From: Klebsormidium nitens
Lineage: Eukaryota; Streptophyta; Klebsormidiophyceae; Klebsormidiales; Klebsormidiaceae
DNA length: 64,000 nt
Reading direction: 5' to 3'
Assembly: GCA_000708835.1 (NCBI GenBank)
Contig: DF237042.1
Location: forward strand, 1-64,000
The notes under the pieces are model-generated. The model saw only the letters and a program-made list of their open reading frames with translations, made no database searches and had not been told where the DNA came from. Shown one piece after another: positions 1 through 11,718 of the stretch; position 1 is the first letter of the stretch, and every line of letters starts with the position of its first letter. Position numbers and translations under genes: made by a program.

Positions 1-2031
1 AACCAGTCGTAATCGTTACACTCTTGCTGAGGTGATCCCAAGGCGTGCTGAGAAGCTTCGCATGGTTTCCGCACATGTGAAGTAGACAGGCAGCGTGTGA
101 CCCTGTCCAACCGTCACAAATTGAGTTTATGTAACAAATTTGTGAAATTAGTTTTGAAATATCAGTGTTGTAGCCGTTCTGAATCCTTAGAATCCTTTGA
201 TCGATTCATGCCTTGCATGATCGACGACTCAGCAGCTTATCGGGCGGCCTAATTTAGGCGGCGAGTCCTAGGCGGCCCCGGGGCTCATCCAAATACCTAT
301 CCGGACTGTACGTGCACCTCACGTGCACCATTAGTGCACACTCACAAGGCCGGGTAGTCGGGAGAGCGCAAACTTCGGGCGGAATCATAATGGTATATAT
401 GACAATAGGTAGTTGTTCAATCTACTTATGCGCATCTACTATGCAATGATATGTAGCTAGCTTTGAGGAATATTAGTATAGATCGAGCTAATTTCCTAAC
501 TATAGCGCATGCATGTTATAGAAAAGCTAGATATAATTGTCGACTTCGCCATGCAACTGCGAAATGCGACGAAAGTTCAACCAAACATGCAAAAATTACT
601 GTGATTTCCAACGAACCGTCTTTTAGGAAGTGCAATGTATGATGTATAGGGGCCCTCTAGCTATACTGACCGCGCACATATATCACAAACGAACTACATA
701 TATGCAATCACTTAATTGCGTGCAGCTATCAATCGATGCACTGATGTACCAGCGCGGCCAAGGTGCGCCCAAGCTACTACTTAATTTAAGAGCTACATAT
801 AGCTCGCAACGGATCGGGCCCTAGCAACTTATTTAATCTATTCCTAGACGGCCATATCCTTCGCCTTCATGTTCAAACATATACGTGTGCGGGTATTTAG
901 ATATCTGGAGACTGAACTTATATAGGCCATGAGCAATCATAATGTGTTGCTGATGAAATGGTACGTCCGCGCGTCAGATAGAATTAGCGATCACTATACA
1001 ATATTACTTTTTCTCAAAAAATATACGACCGATAGTTGCCAGTGTATCAGGGCTTGCCAGAGTCAAAATATCCATGCAACTCATATATAGCCTGACAGCA
1101 TGCCTTTATGATTTCTCATACATGCGATTTATGCAGATGATGGATGATGGGCGGCGCGCTTCGCAATGATATTCACGCAACAATGTAGTTTGTTCAAAGT
1201 CTCGTGAAAAGTCTTTGGGCTCACGACAGTTGTGAGAGCAGCCTGAGCCTGTTGAAGACAGCTAGGCCGGGCTCCATTGCTTGCACCACCATCTATTATC
1301 AAATGTTGTGATAGGTAAAGCTACGCAAAGTTACAAATCATTGAATCTAACATGACTTTCTGGTTGCAATTTGGCGCTGCACAAAGTCAAGTGTCTATCA
1401 TGCTTTCTTGAAGCGATACTTGGAGGCTCGCAACCTATTGATCTGTAATGTTGTGCTTTGGAGTGAGTGGTCTACATACAAGCAAAGAATTCCGAACCTG
1501 TACAGCAAGGGACACTCGTCATTGGCACGTACACATTCGCAAGACAAAGCTAGCACTTGGCATGTAGACGGACTTGAAAAATCAACTCACTCACCTGAAG
1601 CATCCTTTGATCAGATCAGAGTTGATGCTACTTGACGTCTCAACACTGTAGAGGCCCTGTAGAGGCTGGTCGCATTCGTCTCAAAGTGCCCACCCTCAAC
1701 AACAATTCCCTGGTAGATTGGTTAAAATCGAGGACACCATGTACAGCGAACATGCCCTGGCAGATTTGTGCAACAGGGTTCTCACTCTGCAAGACTGCAA
1801 ACTTACAGTGGGGACATCGTCAGCCAGAAGTTGCGCCAGCTTCCCACAGTCCTTCGAGCATGGGCAGAAAGAGTCAGCACATATTGCATCAGCATGGCAG
1901 CCACTAGCTCGTTGGCTTCGCTCCTTATGGACAAACCAGACATCGTGAAGACAGCAGCGATAGATGGCAGCACAGTGGATAGAGGTAGGAGGCCCACATG
2001 CCCGGCCCATCACTCCCCTGTCCTACACCCC
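1..2031. other. Intergenic, no gene seen
   Basis: About 2 kb without a supportable gene. The first 1.4 kb is AT-richer and full of short CATG/GATC palindromes, with no ORF over 75 codons. Between 1.4 and 2.0 kb there are overlapping short ORFs in several frames but no recognisable protein or consistent splice structure. It probably includes the 3' flank of the minus-strand gene that ends at 2032. Confidence 0.6.
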
Positions 2032-2871
2032 TCACCGCAGGGCCCCCAGCCAGAAGGCCGCGGTGGCCAGGCTGAGCAGCAGGGTGGCAGCCACGAGCGC
2101 GCGGTGCAGGACGGCCCGACTGCCAGCATGCAGCACTAGGCCGCCACACAGAATGGCCCCAGCAGTGGATACGTCTGCACGTTGACACCAACAGGTGCTA
2201 TGCGGCCCTAGGATACGAGAACCTGCTGCCGTGACATGCGGGTTGTGGAGCTGATTCCAGGCTCTCTTTGCTTTCATGAGGCGATCGATGCAAGTTTGCT
2301 GTCAGCTAGTTCCTCAAAGTACACAATATATTGACTGCACATCATTTAAGAACAACACTTGTTGACGCGTGAGGAAACACAAAAGCAGAAAATATTCTGA
2401 AGCCCTCATGTTGGTTCACCAGCAGGCCCGCCTGCCCCAAGCCAACCGTCCGACAGCCTGCTTTGTTGAGTGTACTCCGCACACTCACCTGCGACCACGG
2501 TGGTCCCCTGCGACAAGACTCCTGCGAAGTGGGCATGGTACTGCTGCAGCACCACGCACACCGGGGGTCACTTCTCGCAGCCAACAGCACCAGGCTGCCG
2601 CAACTGGCACGCAACGGAGCCGTCGCTCGAGATCATGCTTGTGACAGCCCACATTTCTGGCACAGCCCAGCTCCATGCCAGTGCTCCATCACTGGGGGAT
2701 CCCCTTCTGGGGGCAGCCGGCTCACCCTTTCCCACGGCGCGCGCGCTTGCAGTGCGGCAGAGCGCAAGAAGAAGAGCGCCAGCCCAGCACCCAGGAGGCT
2801 GAACACCCCCCGCCACACGCGGTTTTGAACAGCATTACTCCTCTCCAGTGACGCAATGATCTCCTCCTGCT
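2032..2871 (-). CDS. Small multi-pass membrane protein, 3' part (three exons)
   Basis: I do not recognise the family with confidence. Three minus-strand exons join with matching phases: 2871-2726, 2543-2489 and 2174-2032 (stop). The first ends in phase 0 at a GTGAGC donor. The second starts after CTGCAG and ends in phase 1 at GTGAGT. The third starts after TGCAG and completes an Asp codon. The product begins with a polar helix (QEEIIASLERSNAVQNRVW), then hydrophobic segments VFSLLGAGLALFFL, AGAILCGGLVLHAG and ALVAATLLLSLATAAFWLG, ending about four residues after the last one. Between the first two lies a PWER-QYHAHFAG stretch reminiscent of small plant membrane proteins with a PWE(L/M)RYHAYF-like motif (recalled weakly). 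The exon at 2871 begins with two bases of a split codon, so at least one 5' exon is missing from this model. No function is assigned. Confidence 0.55.
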
Positions 2872-4890
2872 CTGCAACAGGGGCCGAGGGCGAAACACGT
2901 CAGGCAGGATGCAGCAAGCAGGGCAGCAATTTGCTCTGGACCTTCCGATGGACCTGATTGGCATGCAGGCGTTGCCCGTTGACCATGCTGCTAGTGAATC
3001 AAGGGTTGACCTTGTAAGAAGTGCCTTGTTCACCAATTCTGCATCTGCCAAAAGGATTTCAAGCCAAGGTGCAGGGTGATAGAGACTGGATTACATGTCC
3101 CTTAAGAGCTTTGTCTACATTGTCCAACCTTGCTTGCAATAGAGCAGTTCTGCAGTTTGGTGGTGGGCAGTCTGATGCCCAGAACAACTGCATTTTTGAC
3201 GTTTCAAAGCAAAATTCACGTACTATCCCATGGCAGAAAGTGGAATCGAGTGATGCTGCTGGAAGAGCAACTACAACAAGCTGCCGCCTGCACCACCCCA
3301 CCATCAACGAAATCATATAATTAGAAAGTGTGCTGACTGGAACACCAAGTGGTCCAGAGCAACTCCTGATGGATACACAGACCTTACTACAAGTGCGCGT
3401 CATCTCAGTTCACGATCCTCACATTCCACTGACCATTGTAGGTTGTACCACAAAGTTGACCAAAGCTGCATACTCTCATAGGTAGCGAGCAGGAGTCACC
3501 TTGTGTGTCCAGGTAGTCTAGGTTACCGCTGGGGTCCATAGCAGCATTCCCTCTCTTGGGGCGAGATTGCAATCTCAGAGGACATGGGCCGCTGCCGCAT
3601 GAAACTCACGCCGTCCAAAACTTGCAGGCGCCACAGCTAACCCATGGATAAAAAGCAAGTATTTGTCCCGACTCTAAGCTTCAAAAGGGTTCTTCAAGGC
3701 TTCGCTGCTTGTATAGCGCTGCCTTCACGTCTTCAGGAGACCCATGCATGGAGATTGATGATTGAGACGAGCCCCTTGGAGGACCCTTATAATTTCACCT
3801 GTCGCTGACTTCTGCGCTCGCTGAACACGAGGCTACAGCCTAGGACACACTGAGCACTACCGTGACAGCCTCGGCAGGCTCGGGGACAAACATGGAAGGG
3901 TGTGTACATTCATGTTTAGGACCCTAGTATTACATCTGACGGTCAGTGAAAGTGCATACGGGGCTATGCACCGTTCGATCGCGTGCCACTCTATCCGCCA
4001 GGTCTGACGGCAGTTGAACCACCGTATTTAGTGCTGTACGGTGTACCTATTAGTCTGAGCCTGAAGTCGAAGCAGACTCTGAATCCCTGTACGTACACTT
4101 GAGCTTGGAATGCATGAGGGAAGCCGCAGCTTTCAAAATTTGACAACTCTAACATGTTAGGAGATTTTGCATATAACTTCAAGCAATGTAATCTGCCAGG
4201 GTGGGTTGTGCATGTGCCGCCCCCCTCAGGCTGCTGTTGGCGCTGCGGCCTTCCAGTGGAAATCTTGCGCAGCTGACTTTAATTTACGTTGCAATGCGGC
4301 AAGGTCCTGGAAAGCCTGCTCATGTCAATGGAGATTCAGTAGGTTCGCACGGCGCTGACTACAAACACAATGACGTTGACCAAGTGCGCAAAGGCGAGAG
4401 ATGGTAGCGAAATGCTAAATGTTTAATGCAGCATTTCTCCACAAGTCTCAGATCAGCAGGCCGTACCGGGTAGGGCACTCAAGTATCTGGAGCGTTGACT
4501 GCTGCTCCAATGCCATCCGCACCTTTCCTGGCAGGTCATTGAACTCGAACAGCGTGAACCAAAAGGCTTGTCACCAAACATATTACCAGGCAGTCTTTTA
4601 GATTCAAAAACCTACAATCAGATGACTGCAGCACTGTAAGCACTGTCAATGTGGGTTCGTTGTCTTGCAGCCAGCATTGCATTGCATTGGGGCCCTCAGA
4701 TGAGAAGCACTGAAGACAGGTTTGCTGAAGGAACGTGGTCGCGTCCCTTGCAGGGTTTTCGTGGTTGGCAAGCAAAAGTCAGCCTTGGACACTTATACCA
4801 TTCTCAACGCCCACACTTGAAGGGTTTGGAAAGGCAGTGGGCCGGCCAGCTTTGTCTGTGAGCAATAGTGTGCGGCGCATATCCGCGGGC
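2872..4890. other. Intergenic / unresolved 5' part of the membrane-protein gene
   Basis: The 5' exon or exons of the minus-strand membrane-protein gene should lie in the first part of this stretch. A possible fragment at 3044-3012 follows a good TTGGCAG acceptor but its phase does not fit the next exon, so I left it out. The remainder has only short ORFs without recognisable motifs. The DNA just before 4891 may be the promoter and 5' UTR of the next gene. Confidence 0.45.
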
Positions 4891-7800
4891 ATGGCGCGCG
4901 GCGAGTGGGTGCAGCCGGACGGGCAGCGGCCGTCCACGGCGCCGGCCAGCGGGCGGTTGCTGGGGAAGACGCCACGAGGGTCGGGGCCACCCGCGCTCCA
5001 GATCGATCTGTCCTGGAATGATAACCCGAGCGCCACCAACAGCCCAGCCACACAAAAGATTAGGACGCCCTCAAGCACACCCGCACGCAACCCGATTGTT
5101 GAGGGGATTGATTCACCGGTGAGTCGCACGAGAACGATTTAGGATGGGCCCTCAATACAGAAATGAAAGTTAAAAGTTTATAGAAAAGTAGCATGCATCG
5201 TCGCAAGGCCAGCAGTGATCTTTCGGTGATGGCTGGTCGCTTCCGATTTTCCTGTCGGAGGAACAAAAGGGCTGCCACTTCCTTTGAAAATTGCATGCCT
5301 TTCTGATGAACACGTGCAGTGGTGCACAGCATGGCACACAGTGTCCACAATCGGGGTTGGTTGTGCCATCATGCAGCTTGAACTTGCATCAAACCTCTCC
5401 ATTGGCTCATTGCCAGAAGAGCGGTCATTCTGAAAGTTGGAGGGAACCCCATCAGCTCGTACAGCAGCCTATCAGCCTTCCTTCTGGTCAGCAAGGCCCA
5501 GCCGTCTTCCCTAGTGTCTCCACACTTAAAAGAGGCACATGTTGAAGCTACAGAGCAGAGTCAAAGCTCTGGAGGCCTGGTGCCCCTCTTCCAGAAATCA
5601 ACAACCCTTGACGCTGATATTTGTATCACTTGCTGCTTCTTCCATCAGTTCCGTTCGTCGGTCCGCTCCTTCACCCCTCCTGCTACCAGCCCTGAGCATC
5701 AGTGGCGGTCGAGCCGCGCGGGCCGTGCCCCTGCGTCGCCGAGCCCCATTGTGGGCACTCCGGGCGACCGCCCCACCCACCTGCTCACCGTGCACGGGGC
5801 GGGAGGAAACGTCGCCCTCTCAGGACAGGTGAGCAGACAAGGGCGGCAAGGGGGCGTGGGTGGGGCTGCCAAAGATTAACCGTCAATCAGCGGGCAAGCT
5901 GATGTGCGTTTGCGTGGGGGCATCACTCTTTCCTGAAAGGGAAGAGGCCAGCAAAGCTATAGAGGTGCGTCTAAATTGCTTCAAAACTTTGTCAAAGCGG
6001 TTTCTTTGTGCTTATGTTTCATGGTTCGATGACCTGACCGCAAGTCGGCGGGTCCTACCCCAAATTTGTCCGTGTGCTGCTCGTTCCAAGAGTCTAAGAG
6101 CACGCGCATGGCATGCAGAACCGGATCCATCGCAAAGCTGTGCCCAGCGTGCCTGCTTCTGGCAGTACCCTGGAGTTTGGGGCGTCCTCCTCCGAGCAGG
6201 CGAAGCCCATGAGGAAGCCCGCGCCGCCGCCCTCCAACGACCTCGCAGGTAAGAAACGAGCAGCATCGACTATGCCCGCTTTAGTCCATGCTGCAACGAA
6301 AGACCGCATCTGGGCCCCCGTAGATGTCCTGGGGGCCGCACTCTGAGACAACTGATATACTTCGTGTGAAGTCAATGTGCGCAAGCTCGCGTTGCTCTCG
6401 TTTCAGGCGTCACTGGCACGCGCCGTCCCAAGAACGGTGCTCCCGCTGACCGTGCTCTCGGCCGGTCCGCTTCGCCCACCACCTCATTATCCGTTGTCGT
6501 CTATCAGGCTCTCCGACCCCGCGCGGTGACAAGCCCCGGGGCCCGAAGCAGGTGGCGGACCGGCCGCAGGACAACCGGGAGGAGGCCCCCGTGCGCAGCA
6601 AGCAGCTCAGCGAGTACAGCCACCTCAATAAGAAGCGCGACCCGCTCGGACAGTACGGTGAGCGTCCGATGATTCTTGTCTGCTAAAACGAGCGAGATGG
6701 GCTGGGAGGTGGACAGGAGTACTGCAACCCAACATGAGGCGTCATGAATCCAGAACCACGACGCTGTGCTACAGATGATGTACAAAGATCGCGACAAGAG
6801 ACACCGCTTCTCGAGTTCGGAGCTACCTCCTGAAACGCGCATACAGCCGAGCTCTTCAGTTCGAAGTGCTTGACATATCGGGCTTGTCTCGGTGGGTGCA
6901 GGCTACCAGGGCGTCGAGTCCGCGACGTTCAAGCCGCAGATCAAGAGGACCGAGTACTCCGGCACCTCGCACATCGAGGCGGGCACGGTGAGGCCCCATG
7001 ACCGACCGACGTTGACAACGGCAAACACCTGCCCATTGCGGTCTGAACGCAAGCTGCACGGAGGGCCGTGCTTTACAGATGAATTGGTTTAGAGTCTCGT
7101 CCTCAGTCTTTCGAGATTGATTTTGAGCAGATACGATGCCCAAGCTGACAGGTCTGCTAAGCAGGAGGCAGATCTCCTCAAAAAAGCCCGAGCGACGTGA
7201 GACCAGTATCATCTATACGGATGTTTTGTAACCATTGCATGTGCAAGGCGGCTCTGGATGTAAACAACTTTAGCACGCTCGTTTGCATAGCCCGCATTTC
7301 CGCATTCGTCGAGGTCGCGGCCCGGCCAGCTGACGGCGGGCTGCCTCGTTGATGTGCAGGTGTGCACGTGGCGGGACGCGATCGTTGGGCAGGCCTCTCC
7401 CCGCACGCGGTGCATGGCCACCGGGGAGGCCAACCCCGCGCTGCGGCAGAGCACCGCCGCGCGCACCATGGGCTACGGCGACGCGCAGGGGGCGGGCGAG
7501 GGCACGCCCCGCACCGCGCGGCCACAGAGTGCGGCGGCGCGGGACCACGTGTCGGAGGTGTTTGCGCACAAGGCGCCCGAAGGCATCTCGCCGCGGGACC
7601 GAATGGTACGCGCAGCCATCGCGCCGCGCGCTTGATGCTCGCCGTCCTGGCTGGACGTCCAGCTTGACGCGCGTGCTTCTATCAAAGTTTGTTTGAACGC
7701 ATGAAGCCTTTTGGGTGCCTATCTTGAGAAGCCTTGCGACTATGGACACGTGGGCATCAAGATGCGAGAATGGCTGATGCAGTGATTGGGCTGTCCAGAT

Positions 7801-8075
7801 TGCCAGTCGAGCGGAGCAACGGAGCACTCTGGGCGGCAGGAGTGAGACGTTCTCCGTCACTGTCCAAGAGAACGCCCAGGTGAGGACGCAACGGTGCGCG
7901 CACGCAAACTGCTGGCTGGCAAAGCATCGCCTTGTTCGATGTCATGCTTCTGATTTGGAGCACGTCTCGTCCAGGGCTGACTTGCGAGCCCGGCGTGCAG
8001 GCGTTTGCGAGCAACAAGGCCCGGCTGGCAGGCAACAACAACATCTTCGGGGGCTTCCTCTACGAGCAAAAGTAA
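4891..8075 (+). CDS. Uncharacterised Ser/Pro/Arg-rich protein, about 401 aa, nine exons
   Basis: Not recognised. Nine exons join without a phase conflict: 4891-5118, 5649-5828, 6119-6248, 6407-6436 (30 nt), 6508-6657, 6902-6987, 7360-7605, 7799-7879 and 8001-8075. The product has no membrane segment or signal peptide and is mostly disordered: low-complexity S/P/R stretches (VRSFTPPATSPEHQW, MRKPAPPPSNDL) with short conserved-looking blocks such as LNKKRDPLGQYGYQGVE, RCMATGEANPALRQSTAAR and GISPRDRM, ending AGNNNIFGGFLYEQK. Short NIFG and FG-type blocks between disordered spacers recall Jupiter/HN1-type microtubule-associated proteins, but only weakly. The start at 4891 is the first Met of the compact reading; an in-frame Met at 4735 would add 52 residues. 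The last codons (CAA AAG TAA GC) could also be read as a splice donor, so the 3' end is the least certain part. Confidence 0.65.
6437..6507 (+). other. 71-nt intron
   Basis: A very short intron inside the uncharacterised gene. It starts GTGCTC, ends CTATCAG, and is bounded by phase-1 junctions that keep the frame from RRPKN into GSPTPRGDK. Reading through instead shifts the frame and loses the LNKKRDPLGQYG block. Confidence 0.6.
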
Positions 8076-10130
8076 GCGGTGCCGGGGCGCGTGGCAGGAG
8101 GCGGCCGGGAGGTTTGCGGGTGTTTCACGGGGCCCCCGACAAGGACCTTGGATCCAGTGTACATATACTGCAGCATATGAACGTAGTGACTCAAAAGCCC
8201 TGGTCTATCTTGTGTTTGATTAGCAGGCACCCTGACATCGACGGTTATAGACACATTGAATATTTTTGGGCGATTCCGACCAGAGCGGGAAGCACTTTAC
8301 TAAACGACTTCGTCTGAACAGGGGGCACTGTTTGATTAGTCAAACAACAACTTAGTATTACAGCGTGTTGTGATGAAAGACTCAGGTTGACCATGCAGGC
8401 TTCTAATTCCGCTAAGAGTAGGCTAGAAGGGCAGGACTCGCAGTAGTCATTTTTGGTCGTCGAGCCAAGCTCGCCGTGTGAGTCCACTGATTATTGATCA
8501 CAATTACAGGCTTGCCTATATGTAGATGTCCAATCGATCAGAACGTTTAGGCTGGCCCTAAAGATAAATGCGGCCTCCCTTTGCACACGTGACAATTAAG
8601 TGCTAGGCCTCTTGAGTAAAGCCAGGGGCGGATTGGAGCTCCAAGTATATATATGTGTACGCCGGTACGTGCATCTATTTATAACGTTGTGGTTCTAATC
8701 GATCAATTGGCAAACATGAGACTATGAATGATCTTTGTGACCCTGGATCTGCGGAAGGCCCGGGCTATTCATGGAGCCGGCCAGTGAATGCTTTCGCGTA
8801 AATTAGCCAGGGCCGACATCGGCCTATCATTTTGATCATCTGGCAAAAGTTGCATGTGCGGCCTGTGAACATATCTCATGTTTCGAGATAAATGCTGCGT
8901 ACGTCCATTCAGGCTCGAACGACCATGGTAATGAATCTTGCATGCGGCTGCATGATTGAGCGAATCAAGACACCCAGCCATGGGTGGTGATCTCGAGAGA
9001 CCATGGACTAATTAATTGCGCACAGGACCTAATTAGTTAGGTTGAGTCTGATGCTTAATGTTTCAGCACTGCAGCGGATACTAACGCGGAAGCATACCGG
9101 TATATTGATATTTCCATGCAATTATGAACTATAAGACCGTCGCGATTGATTGTTCGAGAAGGAAAGAATTGATTGTATCATCTTGCCGCGGTCATCATGA
9201 TATGTGCAGGCGTTTGGCGGTCCGAGTCCGTGTGTGGCTAGGGGACGGCGACGTCCGGACTCGACATGTCCATAGCTAAATGGTTGCAGACGGTCATTAA
9301 GATATCTGAACGCGATCACGTATACTGCATTGTTTTTAGTTAAGTAGACTTTTGAGTCAATGTATGCATACTATATGGGCGGCCGCACACGCGTAGGCCA
9401 GCGCCAACATGCATGATCAAAACGGATTCATGCTCGGCCGATCAGTTGCCGCGCCACATGCATGATTTTTGCATGATTGTCATGTGGCGGCAGGGCCATG
9501 GCATGCGTGATTATTGCGCAAGAACGTAGATTACGCACGATCTCAATAAACATGCCAAGTTATCATACATGTATGCGCATGGCATACTTAGCAGTCCCGA
9601 CTTCTGAGCGCTACCATGGACGCTACCCGCGGGCCGCACCGCCTATAGACGGTCTGCGGCGGGCTGGCACTCAGCTCGCGGGTCACGCAGTGCGACGATC
9701 TCAAAGCGTGACGTACCATTGAACAGTGAGCCAGGATGGCAGCGCTCCAGATCTTACCAAATAGTCATACATGCATACGGTAGGCAATTGAATGATTCTT
9801 CAATGCCATCATTGATGGCTGGGCCGCCGGCCACCTTTGAACACTCAATGGCACATTGGTATTAGACTTGACATGATACATATGCAGTTGAGTGGCCGAC
9901 CCTCGATGGCACTTGCAATATAAAGGTTGATTCAGCTAGGGGCAGCTGTCAAGTCAAGCTTGGAAATGATTTTGAAAGTTGAAAGCCTCACCTAATCATC
10001 AAGTAGATATTGAAGAATGTCGGCCTCAGGGTAAGCCTGCATTCACAAACAGTACTAAATCGGACCGGTTGTTTTCCTTTCTTGTATACAGAGACGTTTG
10101 TCTTCAGTTTGTAGACGGCAATACCTCCGA
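8076..10130. other. Intergenic, no gene seen
   Basis: Two kilobases between convergent genes. It is AT-rich, with many CATG/TGCA palindromes and no ORF longer than about 80 codons. One clear inverted repeat lies at 9452-9489. Nothing else supportable. Confidence 0.65.
9452..9489. repeat. Inverted repeat (9-bp arms)
   Basis: CGCCACATG at 9452-9460 is mirrored by CATGTGGCG at 9481-9489 with a 20-nt spacer, itself AT- and CATG-rich. The arms match perfectly. It lies in otherwise empty intergenic DNA; no flanking duplication or ORF suggests a transposon end. Confidence 0.6.
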
Positions 10131-11080
10131 TCACGTGCCGTCCCCTGTTTGTACGTCTATTCCCATGGAGCGCGCGGTGCCCATGATGCTGTCCGCTATT
10201 CTGTCGAGGGGGATGTAGGCCTGGTTGGGGTCGCCCTGCTTGATGCACGCAATCTCGTAGATGTCCTTGGCGCTCACTGCCGCCACCGCCTCGTGCCCCG
10301 CGCGCCCGCTGCCCTTTTCCAGCCCCGCAGCCTGCTTCAGGAACCACGACACCGACGGCGACCGTAACTCGTAGTCAAACGACCCGTCCTGGAGAAAACG
10401 CAAAGGTCGCTCATTTTGTGAGGGCCGCCAGATTGAAGTACAATTCCTTCTCATCAAGAAAGTGATCCACAGCGTTTCAATATGTGGGAGTCTTCTTAGC
10501 TCGTGGGCGGCGCAATAGTTGCTCTGGTTGCAGAAGAGTTCAATGGTGTTGAAGCGGACCACTGCAAGCAAGTGTCCTTGTTTGAAAAGAGTTGTATCGT
10601 TTGAAAAGTATAGTATCGGGACTCTCCAGCTTGTTTGGCACTTTGTTGACATGTCAGCGACCACAAATGCATGGCCCGAAATCTCATGCTGCAAAAGTAC
10701 AGTAGGCTCATGCTTATCACGCACGCCTGCCCTCTAAGTTAAGCAGGGCCTTGGAACTCTTGATGGACCAGACAAACCAATGCTGTCATCAATTGTGCCG
10801 GTCTCACCTTGTATGCTGTCAGGCTGACCGCCATGGGCACGTCCGGCTTCAGCTTGGCTGTCCTTGCGTTGAAGTCCTTGCAGAAGGCCATCAGGTTGAT
10901 CTTGTGCGCCCCCAGTGCGGGCCCCACCGGCGGCGCGGGCTTGGCCTGCCCCGCGCCCACTATCAAGCGGATGATGCGGTTCACCGGCTTGCCCGCCCGC
11001 GCCGCCATGCCCACCGGCAGCAGCTGACCGGCGCCCGCAAGAGCCGCCCCGGGCCTGATGTAAGTGGAGAGAGCTGCCAA
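10131..11080 (-). CDS. MRPL11: Mitochondrial-type ribosomal protein uL11 (MRPL11)
   Basis: Structural protein of the large-subunit GTPase-associated centre; by family it binds the thiostrepton loop of 23S-type rRNA. Two exons, 11080-10808 and 10388-10131, join in phase 0 (AAG|GTGAGA ... CCAG|GACGGG) to give 176 residues. The N-terminal domain shows the L11 signature ([19 protein letters not shown], then [10 protein letters not shown]). The C-terminal RNA-binding domain has [18 protein letters not shown] and ends with [10 protein letters not shown] and [11 protein letters not shown]. The spacing and the SMGI-type ending match mitochondrial MRPL11 better than cytosolic L12. A short basic, Ala-rich leader (about 25 residues) before the L11 domain could be a targeting signal. 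The gene is head to head with the Pol I gene, 638 bp between start codons. Confidence 0.93.
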
Positions 11081-11718
11081 ATCTGGCAGCTTCAGAGAAT
11101 CCTGCTGGAGTTCACCTCAGCGAGGACTTCAATGCCAAACGTGCAGTCCCACCAAGCCCAATGTTTGACCGCACCTAAAATCCTTCTTAATGCGTCCTTC
11201 TCACTGGAATGAGCCCCGAATTGAAATTACCTACATGGGTATAAGATGTGTCATGAAGAGGTGAGCTATCGTTTGCAAGGGCTCGATGCAAGCTGGCGCT
11301 CAAGATTCCTTCAGAAGGCGCTCTCTTCGTTCAAGAAGTTCAACTTGAAGTTGAAGCTTGAAGTTCTTCGAAATGCCTGGACAGCAACAATCGACGTGAA
11401 TATTAATCACTCGGATTTGACCTTGAAACTATCCGACTTCCAAAACGGTAACGGTAATTGCAGCTTGGTAACGGCGTACTTAAACTCTGATCACAGAGCC
11501 GGAAGTTGGTACAACCGGTTCCCTGTTTGATGAGACGGTGATTGTGGGTGGTGAGAAACATTGTTAAAGTAATACTAAAGATCTTGAAATTGAACCTTTT
11601 GATGGAAGTGGTGGCGGCCAGCTGGGTGTTCAATCATCAATGGCTTCCGCCCCTGTGCAGCGCCAGCCCCTGGTGAGCTGATTGCTGCCTCTCTGATCGC
11701 CTGCGCGCTGCAGGCGCC
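11081..11718. promoter_or_regulatory. Shared divergent promoter region, uL11m / RNA Pol I
   Basis: The 638 bp between the start codons of uL11m (minus) and the Pol I largest subunit (plus) must hold both promoters and both 5' UTRs. Both products serve ribosome production. I see a repeated GAAGTTGAAG-like stretch near 11336-11365 but no motif I would name with confidence. Confidence 0.5.

Noticed and set aside
3012-3044. Possible upstream exon of the membrane-protein gene (AELVNKALLTR)
   Set aside because: Its good acceptor is not matched by a donor in the phase needed by the exon at 2871.
7270-7860. 196-codon minus-strand ORF
   Set aside because: It lies opposite exons 7 and 8 of the uncharacterised plus-strand gene, which have proper splice sites and matching phases; the antisense product is Arg-rich and featureless.
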